A stretch of 64,000 nucleotides of DNA, taken from contig NZ_AP019777.1 in NCBI RefSeq assembly GCF_019669905.1, forward strand, positions 1-64,000. The letters run 5' to 3'. Shown here in pieces: positions 45,733 to 55,400 of this stretch. A program made the translations under genes and the position numbers. The stretch's first letter is position 1. Every line of letters starts with the position of its first letter. The stretch comes from Methylomonas koyamae (GTDB lineage: Bacteria > Pseudomonadota > Gammaproteobacteria > Methylococcales > Methylomonadaceae). The notes under the pieces were generated by a model. The model made no database searches and had not been told where the DNA came from. It worked only from the letters and a program-made list of their open reading frames with translations.

Positions 45733-46695
45733 TCACAGCAGCCGATGTTCGCGGTAAAGTTGATCGAGCAAGACTTTGCTGTCGGCGACTTGTTGGCTCA
45801 AATTGCGTTCGGCAATCGCGCGTTGCAACTTTTTCACGAAGCGTAGATACGGCGCAGCCCGCATGTAATGGCGCAAATTGGTATGCCCTTTGACGATATT
45901 GCCGATGCGTTCGGCATTGCCGGCCACAGTCCAATTCTCTGCCGACGGGGCTTCCGCCGCCTGGAAAAACATCGTCAAATTGCCGCCGTCTGCCGACAGC
46001 AAATGGCCCACTGCACGCAGGCCGGCTTTCTCGCCCATCTTCTGCAAAGTCTGCACGTTGAAGTTGAACAAATGCGCTTCGTGGAAGCTGCTGGCCGGCG
46101 ATTGGCAGACCGCTTCGACATTCGGTACTTCCACCACCAGCGTCGCGTCCAGTTTCAGTAACTTGCGCAAAATGCCGAGCACGGAACACGGGTCTTCGGT
46201 GTGTTCCAGCACATGCCAGATGGTGATCAAGTCGAAGCTGGCTTCGGCAAAGTCGCCATCCTGGACAAAGCCGACCTGCAAGTTCAACTGGTACTGGGCT
46301 TTGGAATATTCGGCATAGCCTTTATTCGGCTCGATGCCTTGAATATCGTGGCCCAGAGCCTTCATCAGGTAGGCGAACTCGCCGCCGCCGGTGCCAACGT
46401 CGAGCATGGTTTTGCGGCTTTGCAGCAAATGCTTGATCTTGTCGTGGCGCTCTATCGCCACCCGGCCGGCCCGCAATATGTGCTTGGCTTTGGGGGCATA
46501 GGTTTTTTTGTAATCCAGCCGGTATTCTTCCTCGTAAAATTTCCGGGGATCGTGCGGGAACGGATCGCTCCAGACCAAGCCGCATTGGTCGCAAATCACG
46601 GTGCGCAATGGCGCGCCGCTTCGGCTACGCATGGACAGCACGCTAACGTGCCGGTTGCCGCATAAATTGCAGGGGGTCGAAGAAGTTTCTGACAT
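45733..46695 (-). CDS. Class I SAM-dependent methyltransferase with zinc ribbon
   Basis: 320 residues. An N-terminal zinc ribbon (CNLCG at 9-13 and CDQCG at 35-39) is followed by a Rossmann methyltransferase with motif I MLDVGTGGGEFAYLM (about 97-111), acidic IEPNKGY and the later ITIWHVLEHTEDP motif (about 157-169). The layout is that of the ribbon-type methyltransferases of sugar or small-molecule modification; the substrate is unknown. A long C-terminal tail (about 240-320) is helical. It lies between guaB and guaA, an unusual interruption; both gaps are under 80 bases. Confidence 0.85.
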   Translation of the reverse strand: MSETSSTPCNLCGNRHVSVLSMRSRSGAPLRTVICDQCGLVWSDPFPHDPRKFYEEEYRLDYKKTYAPKAKHILRAGRVAIERHDKIKHLLQSRKTMLDVGTGGGEFAYLMKALGHDIQGIEPNKGYAEYSKAQYQLNLQVGFVQDGDFAEASFDLITIWHVLEHTEDPCSVLGILRKLLKLDATLVVEVPNVEAVCQSPASSFHEAHLFNFNVQTLQKMGEKAGLRAVGHLLSADGGNLTMFFQAAEAPSAENWTVAGNAERIGNIVKGHTNLRHYMRAAPYLRFVKKLQRAIAERNLSQQVADSKVLLDQLYREHRLL

Positions 46696-46734
46696 TGCGC
46701 TGACTTGGGGTGTGAAGGTTGCGATTCGTAGCGG

Positions 46735-46774
46735 ACCGGGTGCGGTCCGCTGCCTAAACCGGCGGTGGCCGGTT

Positions 46775-46776
<2 letters not shown>
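46735..46776 (-). terminator. Stem-loops at the end of guaB
   Basis: AGCGGACC-GGGTGC-GGTCCGCT and AAACCGGC-GGTG-GCCGGTTT are two adjacent strong hairpins overlapping and following the guaB stop. The poly-T is poor, so termination may be partial, allowing read-through into the methyltransferase gene and guaA. Confidence 0.55.
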
Positions 46777-48244
<1,468 letters not shown>

Positions 48245-48326
48245 TCACACCTGGGGGCTAATCGTGGATAAGCCAGCCATTGTACAACTTTACCGAGGTT
48301 CCGAAAAACCGGAAATAGTCAAGGAC

Positions 48327-48803
48327 TTACTCGCCCCGGTTGTCTCGCGCCGAAAGTGCGGCGGCAATGGCGCGATATTCCGCCATTTTCGGCCGGTGCA
48401 GGAATATTCCCAAGCCATGCATCAGGCTGAATATGTATAAGGTGTTGAAGCCGTCGCCCAGCACGATCATGATCGGCCCGAACAGGCCGACCCATTCGAT
48501 CAGCGCTTGGCTGACCGCGATCGTCGTGAAATAGCGTTGCCCCGCCGTTTTCGGACCGGGCATGGTCTGGTTCAGCCGCAGCAAAATATGTTTGGTCAGA
48601 TTGGTTAACGGAAACAATACGATCGCGACGGCGTACAGCACGCTACGCACCAATACCCGCCGTTCTTCGCTGACCGTAATCTGTAGCTCATTGCCCCAGA
48701 CCTGGCAAACGACGTTGTAAACAATCAGCATCAGCAGCATGGCGGCGCAGACCAGCCAATGGCTGCGTAAAGCGGCGGACGGCGTTGGGGCGATGGCGGA
48801 CAT
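48327..48803 (-). CDS. Hypothetical four-helix membrane protein
   Basis: Not recognised. 158 residues with four hydrophobic helices (about 15-35, 48-68, 88-108 and 112-132) and short loops; the C-terminus is a polar tail (RPKMAEYRAIAAALSARDNRGE). The ATG overlaps the stop of the upstream CPBP gene in TAATG, so both are co-translated. A function linked to the CPBP membrane protease, for instance as partner or immunity-like factor, is only a guess. Confidence 0.75.
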   Translation of the reverse strand: MSAIAPTPSAALRSHWLVCAAMLLMLIVYNVVCQVWGNELQITVSEERRVLVRSVLYAVAIVLFPLTNLTKHILLRLNQTMPGPKTAGQRYFTTIAVSQALIEWVGLFGPIMIVLGDGFNTLYIFSLMHGLGIFLHRPKMAEYRAIAAALSARDNRGE

Positions 48804-49402
48804 TAAGCGCTCCTGTCGAGACGGTTACGGTAATCGCGCAGAATAACAACAAAGGCCACGAAGTCGTAAGCCGCGTGTATCACGACCGGCGTCAGCAAAT
48901 TGCGTTCGCCGCCGTAGTCCAGCAGGGTTCCCAAATACAATCCCATCAGAAACGCCAGCAATGCATATAAAGGTGTTACGGCGTGCACCAGAGCAAAAAC
49001 GACGTTGCTGAACAGCAAACCGAGCTCGGCATTCCAGCGTAATTCCAGCCATGGTTGCAAAAAGCCGCGGAACAGCGCCTCTTCGGCGAAACCGGCGATG
49101 CAGGCCAAAACCAGCAAGTCGGCCCAATGCCGGTCGCTCAACCTGGCGCCCAGAGTTTCCAGCAGCAATTCGCGGATGGTTTGCAACGGCGGATACGCCA
49201 AATGTTGCAACGCAAAAAACAACAGCAATAGCGGCACCGTCGCCAGTAGCCCGATTGCGACGGCGCTTTCCGAAAAATACCAGTCCTGAAACGGATCGAC
49301 GTCGGCCAACCAGCCGAACAGCAAAGCCAAGCCCGCTAATGCCGACTCGAAATAGCAAGCGGCCTTAAAAAAGTTATCTGTGGAAAACGGGCTGGATTTC
49401 AT
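48803..49402 (-). CDS. CPBP-family intramembrane metalloprotease
   Basis: 199 residues, about six TM helices. The Abi/CPBP motifs are EEALFRG (motif 1), FALVHA (motif 2, catalytic His) and VVIHAAYDF (motif 3). Homologues are glutamate-type intramembrane proteases like Rce1, with roles ranging from prenyl-protein processing to bacteriocin immunity. I place the start at 49402 (MKSSPFSTDNFF); the frame extends to 49447 but the added residues look untranslated. It is coupled to the following membrane protein by TAATG. Confidence 0.85.
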   Translation of the reverse strand: MKSSPFSTDNFFKAACYFESALAGLALLFGWLADVDPFQDWYFSESAVAIGLLATVPLLLLFFALQHLAYPPLQTIRELLLETLGARLSDRHWADLLVLACIAGFAEEALFRGFLQPWLELRWNAELGLLFSNVVFALVHAVTPLYALLAFLMGLYLGTLLDYGGERNLLTPVVIHAAYDFVAFVVILRDYRNRLDRSA

Positions 49403-49488
49403 CGGCGGAAACGGCCTAGATCGACAAGGGCTGAAAATTCTAAACAAAAACCGTTAAAATTGGCAGGGTTACCTCAGGAGTGGCAAAC

Positions 49489-49761
49489 ATGAACTGCTTT
49501 ATCTACAAGAGCCTGAAGAAGGACGAACTTTACCTGTATTTGGATAAAAAAGACGATTTTTCGGCAATTCCGGCCGAACTGTACAAAAGTTTGGGCCGCT
49601 TGGAGTTTGTCATGGAGTTGGAACTGACGCCGCAACGTAAGCTGGCGCGAGCCGATTCGGCCAAAGTTATCGCCAGCCTGCAAGCCAAGGGTTTCTTCGT
49701 GCAGATGCCGCCGACGCTGTTCTCCGCCGTCCAAGCCGACGCCGCCCGGCAACTACACTGA
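49489..49761 (+). CDS. YcgL domain protein
   Basis: 90 residues matching the gammaproteobacterial YcgL family: MNCFIYKSLKKDELYLYLDKKDDFSAIP at the start, LYKSLGRLEFVMELELTPQRKLAR in the middle and AKVIASLQAKGFFVQMPP near the end. The function is unknown. CAGGAG (49475-49480) fits the ATG at 49489 and not a GTG at 49480 that lies inside it. Often found upstream of rnd; here it precedes the DUF2333 gene. Confidence 0.9.
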   Translation: MNCFIYKSLKKDELYLYLDKKDDFSAIPAELYKSLGRLEFVMELELTPQRKLARADSAKVIASLQAKGFFVQMPPTLFSAVQADAARQLH

Positions 49762-49845
49762 AAGCGAGCTAGCCATCACAATCCGTGCTAACATGCCGGC
49801 ATTCGGCCGCTAGGGCCTTTTTGTTCTCATCCGGATACGTAACAC

Positions 49846-50868
49846 ATGTCAGACAATTCATTCGCACTCGAAGAAGACAGTAAGTCTAAAGGCATACTCT
49901 GGGGATTCGGTACGCTGGTAGGCATCGTCCTTGTGGTCATGCTGATTTTAGGCGAATGGTGGAGCCGGGAGCCCGCGCAGTTCAACGTTCAGGACGAAGC
50001 GATCGAACGGATGAATGTGACCCATACCGACCAGATGCCGATCGGTTACGTCTATGCCAATACGCTGGCCCACATCGCCGACGTGATTTTGTTCAAAGCC
50101 GGCGGTTATTTATCCAACGACGTCGCCCCGCCGGGCCTGTTCTGCGACAACATCCAGAACTTCGAATACGGCGCTTTGGTTATGCTGCGCGACGGCACCA
50201 CCGCATTACGTAACCACTTTGCCAGAGACCAGTCGCAATCGGCGGAAGACCCGGATTTAGCGAAAGCGGAACCTTATTTTTATTACGAGCGCAATTCCTG
50301 GGCCTTGCCGTCCACCGAGTCGGAATATATTAAAGGTATCGAGGCGTTACATGGCTATATGTCGCGGCTGCAAAATCCGACTTCGACCTCGAGAGCGGCC
50401 CAATTCCACTCCCGCGCCGACAACTTGTGGCAATACACCGAGGTCGTGATCAAGCGTCTGGGTGGTTTGTCGACCCGTCTCGCCGCCAGTACCGATAAAT
50501 TTGCCGGCGCCGCGCACGGCGATCCTTCCAACCCGGTCGATATCAACATGCCAACCATCGGCCAGACGCCTTGGATGGAAATCGATAACGTATTCTACGA
50601 AGCGCGCGGCTCCTGCTGGGCCTTGCTGCACATCCTGCGCGCGATCAAGCACGATTTTTCCGACATTCTGCTGGATAAGCGGGCAATGAATACGCTGGAT
50701 AACATGATCCAGGCGCTGGAAAACGCGTTGACGCCAACGCTGAGCCCGGTGGTACTGAACGGTGACGGCTTCGGCATTTTTGCCAACTACTCGCTGGCCA
50801 TGGCCAACTACATTGCCCGTGCCAATGCTGCCGCACTCGACTTGCGCGACGTGATGAACAGAGGTTAA
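49846..50868 (+). CDS. DUF2333 family membrane-anchored protein
   Basis: 340 residues: a short cytoplasmic N-terminus, one TM helix (GFGTLVGIVLVVMLILGEWW, about 21-40) and a 300-residue periplasmic domain with WSREPAQFNV, YVYANTLAHIADVILFKAGGYLSNDVAPPG and DNMIQALENALTPTLSPVVLNGDGFGIFANYSLAMANYI near the end. These are conserved blocks of DUF2333 (COG5345). Function unknown. The next gene (DUF4389) begins 9 bases after its stop, so they form a pair that is common in gammaproteobacteria. Confidence 0.9.
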   Translation: MSDNSFALEEDSKSKGILWGFGTLVGIVLVVMLILGEWWSREPAQFNVQDEAIERMNVTHTDQMPIGYVYANTLAHIADVILFKAGGYLSNDVAPPGLFCDNIQNFEYGALVMLRDGTTALRNHFARDQSQSAEDPDLAKAEPYFYYERNSWALPSTESEYIKGIEALHGYMSRLQNPTSTSRAAQFHSRADNLWQYTEVVIKRLGGLSTRLAASTDKFAGAAHGDPSNPVDINMPTIGQTPWMEIDNVFYEARGSCWALLHILRAIKHDFSDILLDKRAMNTLDNMIQALENALTPTLSPVVLNGDGFGIFANYSLAMANYIARANAAALDLRDVMNRG

Positions 50869-50877
50869 ACCGCGGCC

Positions 50878-51180
50878 ATGCAGGAACAAATCAACGAAAA
50901 TCTGAAAAAAATCGAAACCTGGAAACGGGTGATATTTATGTTGGTTTTCGCCGCAATAGACAGTTTGGTCAAACTGCTGTTGTGGCTGGTGATTTTGCTG
51001 CAGGTCGGTTCGGTACTGTTTACCGGCGCCGCCAACGCCAACATTCTCAACTTCGGCCGCAGCTTGTCGACCTACCACTACCACATCCTGCTGTTTTTGA
51101 CTTTCAATACCGAGCAATTGCCGTTTCCGTTTTCCGATTGGAACGAAACCGCCAAGCTGGAGTTGCTCGACAAACCCTAA
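50878..51180 (+). CDS. DUF4389 family small membrane protein
   Basis: 100 residues with two TM helices (about 18-48 and a weaker one near 70-80) and the conserved NILNFGRSLSTYHYHILLFLTFNTEQLPFPFSDW segment of DUF4389. Function unknown. It sits between DUF2333 (9-base gap) and dinB (6-base gap), so the three genes are likely one transcript. The initial helix (MQEQINENLKKIETWKR) is cytoplasmic and amphipathic. Confidence 0.88.
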   Translation: MQEQINENLKKIETWKRVIFMLVFAAIDSLVKLLLWLVILLQVGSVLFTGAANANILNFGRSLSTYHYHILLFLTFNTEQLPFPFSDWNETAKLELLDKP

Positions 51181-51186
51181 GCCCCC

Positions 51187-52302
51187 ATGGACGACCGTCC
51201 GCGCAAAATCATCCACATCGATATGGATGCGTTTTACGCGGCGGTCGAACAACGCGATCACCCGCAATACCGGAACAAACCGGTGATCGTCGGCGGCAGA
51301 CCCGACTCGCGCGGCGTGGTCGCCACCTGCAGTTACGAAGCCCGCCAATTCGGCGTACGCTCGGCCATGCCATCCGCCCACGCCTACCGGCTTTGTCCGC
51401 AGGCCATCTTTATCAAGCCACGTTTCGACGCCTACCGCGAAGCCTCGGCAATCATCCGTAGCGTGTTCGCCCGTTACTGCGACTGCATCGAACCGCTATC
51501 TCTGGACGAAGCCTACTTGGACGTCAGCGACACCGAGCTTTGCCAAGGCTCGGCCACGCTGTTGGCCAAGCAAATCAAACAAGACATCCTGAAACAAACC
51601 CGGCTGATTGCATCGGCCGGCGTTTCCTACAATAAATTTCTGGCCAAACTTGCCTCGGACATGGGCAAGCCGGACGGACTGTATCTGATCGCGCCGGAAC
51701 AAGGGCCCGAATTTGCCGAGCGCTTGGATATCGGCCGGTTCCACGGCATCGGCCCGGCCACCGAACAAAAAATGCGCGAGTTAGGCATCAATACCGGCAA
51801 GGATTTGAAAGCCGTGCCGCTGCCGGTATTGCACCAGCATTTCGGCAAGGCAGCTCGGCATTATTTCGACATCGCCCGCGGTATCGATTTGCGCCCGGTC
51901 AACGCCTACCGGCCGCGCAAGTCGGTCGGCGTCGAAACCACCTTCGAACAGGACTTGGCGGACCTCGGCGCGATTCAGCGCCAGTTGCAGGATCTGATGC
52001 GCACCGCTTTGCAACGGTTGGCGGAAAAGCGCATGACTGCGTATACCTTGACGGTAAAAATCAAATTCCAGAATTTCGTGCAAATCACCCGCAGCCGCAC
52101 GTTATCCGAACCGGTCGCGGATAATCCGGCGTGTGCATCACTGCTTACCGAGTTAGTAAAAAACACCGGCGTCGGTTCCAGTAAGGTCCGTTTGCTCGGC
52201 GTCACGCTATCCGGCCTGGATAGCGGCGACGCCACCTTGAAGCCTCACCGGCAGTTGGATTTATTCGATTATGTCCAAGAGGGTGTCGGCCAATGCCGTT
52301 AA
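51187..52302 (+). CDS. dinB: DNA polymerase IV
   Basis: Y-family translesion polymerase, 371 residues. The catalytic carboxylates lie in HIDMDAFYAAVEQ (about 11-23) and LSLDEAYLDVS (about 101-111); the HhH thumb and little finger (YRPRKSVGVETTFEQDL, about 240-256) follow. The C-terminus LDLFDYVQ is close to a clamp-binding motif (QxLF-like). It extends mismatched or damaged primers. It follows DUF4389 closely. No clear LexA box is seen directly upstream, so SOS control, if any, acts from further away. Confidence 0.95.
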   Translation: MDDRPRKIIHIDMDAFYAAVEQRDHPQYRNKPVIVGGRPDSRGVVATCSYEARQFGVRSAMPSAHAYRLCPQAIFIKPRFDAYREASAIIRSVFARYCDCIEPLSLDEAYLDVSDTELCQGSATLLAKQIKQDILKQTRLIASAGVSYNKFLAKLASDMGKPDGLYLIAPEQGPEFAERLDIGRFHGIGPATEQKMRELGINTGKDLKAVPLPVLHQHFGKAARHYFDIARGIDLRPVNAYRPRKSVGVETTFEQDLADLGAIQRQLQDLMRTALQRLAEKRMTAYTLTVKIKFQNFVQITRSRTLSEPVADNPACASLLTELVKNTGVGSSKVRLLGVTLSGLDSGDATLKPHRQLDLFDYVQEGVGQCR

Positions 52303-52485
52303 ATGAAGCAACTCGATTTCCACGCCCCTGTTTGAAAAGTACCCCGCTAAACGGCTGCCGGGTCGATACATAAGCGTTTCATTTCTCCATTTAGCGGCTA
52401 TGCTACTGCGGAAATAATACCGGTACGGGCGGCGCGTTTGCTTCGGAAACCGGCAATCGATAATCGTCGGCCGGGAGGCGTTGAT

Positions 52486-55400
52486 ATGTACCGATTTCTG
52501 AATGCGGTTTTGCGTAACCGGCCGGCCGGATTTGCCGCGGTCATTTGGCTGGCGATAACGCTGGTGCCCTACGCCGCCCTTGCCGGCAGCCCGTTCTACC
52601 TGACCGCCGAACGCAGCTTCAGCAACACCGAAGCGCCCAGCATCCGCCTGGACTATACCGTCACCGACCAGCCGATGCTGATCCGGGTGCTAAAAGCCGA
52701 TAACCTGGAAAACTTTCTCGACGGCCAGTTCAACGTCAGCCGCAGCTACGAACAACCGGTCAGCGAACTCAACCCCGGCCACTATTTCGCCAAGGGCTTG
52801 AACCATGCCCAATCGCCGCTGAAACTGCTACGCGGCATGCTGGATGTGGAGTTTCGCAAATCCTTGAAAGACACAGCGTTCAGTGGCTCGGTGCTGACCG
52901 TGACCGACAAGCCGTTGGCGGCGGTACCGCAGCAAATTTTGGTGGCGCCGCCCAAGGGCTTTAGGGTGGTCAAGGAAGCCTATCTGGACTTGCTGCGCAA
53001 CGGCCAGCAAACCCACGATCTGGGCTGGTGGTTTAACGAGGATACCTGGAGCGAACACCGCTACAAAGTCCGCCAGATTGCGCTCGAGCCGCTGCCGGAC
53101 GGCCTGTACCTGCTGCAAGCGGTGCAAGGCAAGACCGAAGCGCAATGCCTGATTCAGGTCAGCAGTTTAGCGGTGCAAGTCAAGCAATCCAGCGCGCAGT
53201 TGCTGGTGCGGGCAATGAACCGCGATTTGCAAGCTCTCGCCAATGCCAAAGTCAGTATCCGCGACGGCCGCGGCCGTTGGCAAACGCTGCCCGGAACGAC
53301 CGACGCTGCCGGCGAACTGCGTTTCGACAACCCGGACGGCGTGTTGGACGGCAAGTTGCTGGTCCGGGTCGATGCGCCGGCCGCCAAGCCGGGCGAGGCG
53401 GTGCGAACCGCGCTGACCGGCACCGACTTTTTGCCGACCCAAGCCAAGGACGATGCGGTATTCGTGATGACCGACCGGCCGATCTTCAAACCCGGCGAAA
53501 CCTTTTTCTATAAAGGCATCGTCCGCAATTTGCAGGACGGCCAGCTAAAAATACCGCCGTTTCAATCCAAACAAACCGACGTATCCCTGATCCGCGCCGA
53601 CGGCAACGCCACCGGTTTACAAGGCCAAACCCAGCTAACCGATTTCGGCTCGTTCTCCGGCGGCTTTGAGCTCGATCCCGGCCAGACGCCCGGCTTGTAC
53701 CGCTTGCTGGCCGAGATCGACCACAAAGCCTACGGCGGCGAATTCCGGGTGCGCGATTACATCAAGCCGACGTTTTATCTGGAATGGCTGGAACGTAGCC
53801 CCAGCGTGCAGGCCGGCCAGCCGTTCAATCTGAAGTTCCGCGCCAAACGTTACAGCGGCGGCGCGCCGCAGAACGTCAAATTCGAAGTGTTTCTGTACCG
53901 CAAGAAGTTCGAGGCGCCGCAGTTCGTCGTCGAAGCCGGCGCCGGGCTATCCGCCGGCAACGACTATTTCGGCCAGGTCAAATCCGCCGCGCCGTTGACC
54001 CAGCCGCAGCGCCTGTTCAGTTCGATCGAGGCCCGCCAAGCCGCCGAAGCCAGCAACCCGTGGGAAACCGCCGCTAAATTGGCCGACGACGGCGACGGCA
54101 GTTTCGAATTTATCGTGCCGGTTGCCGACCAGGATCAAGCCAATCAGGAATGGATTTACACCCTGATGGTGCGCGCCCAGGACGCCGCCGGCGGCAGCGC
54201 GATTTTGACCGACAGCATTTACGCTACCTTGGCCGAAGCCCAGCCGGCGCTCAGATTTAATAAAACCGTGGCGGCGGTCGGCGATCAGGATTTGCAGATT
54301 CTGTTGCAGTCCAGTTATGCCGACGGCAAACCGGCAGCCAAGGCCGGCGGCGTGCTGGACGTGACCTTGGAACAACCCGGCAGCGGCAAGCGCAGTCTGG
54401 TGAAACTGGATATCGCCACCGACGCCAACGGCCAACAAAAACTCAGTGTGCCGGCCTTGAAAGAATTTGGGCGGCTAACCGCGGTCGCCCGGCTGGAAAG
54501 TTTGGACGGCCGGGCGATGAGCCATAGCGCTACCTCGCAACCGGCGACCTTGATCGTGGCCGGCAGCGGCGGCGAAGCGGTAGCCGACAACCCGGAGTTG
54601 GAGCTGTACACGCCGACCACCATCCTCAGCCCCGGCGAGCAAGCCAAAGTCTTTGCCTTGCTGCCCAAGGCGTGGGGCAACAACGAAAGCGGCGAAATTT
54701 GGGAAACCCTGGCTGGCGCCAAATTGTTCGATAGCCGCAGCGCCCAAGTGCAGGGCCGCAGCCGTTGGTTCGAAGTGACCGCCAAACCCGAATACGGCAC
54801 CGGCTTTTACCACACCGTCACGGTGCCGGTGGCTGGCGGCAAATACAAAGAACAAACTTTGGGCTTCCGCATCGTGCCGTGGGAGAAGCGGTTGCAAATC
54901 GCCATCGAACCGGCCCAAGCCGAAGCCGAACCGCTTAAACCCACCCAAATCAAATTGCAGGTCAAACGCGCCGACGGCAGCCCGGCCGCGAATACCGAAC
55001 TGGCGGTATCGATCGTCGATCGCGCCGTCTACGCAGTACAAGCCGAATTCCGTCCCGGCATTTTCGACTTTTTCTATCCGCTGCAACGCAGCAATTTGTC
55101 GACCTACTATTCCGACGACCTGCAAGGCTACGGCTACGCCGACTTGCTGCGTAAGCCCAATTTCGCGCTCAGCGCGTTGAAAAGCCAAAGCAAACTGGCG
55201 AAAAAAGCCATGCGCGACACCGCCGGCTGGTTTCCGCACGTGGTCACCGACGCCGCCGGCGTGGCGACGATTAACGTCGATATGCCGGCCAACGTCACCG
55301 AATGGCTGGTCACCGCCGTCGCCAGCGACAAAGACGGCCGCGTCGGCGAAACCACCGGCCAGTTCCGCACCAAAACCGACATCGCGGTCGATATGGTCGG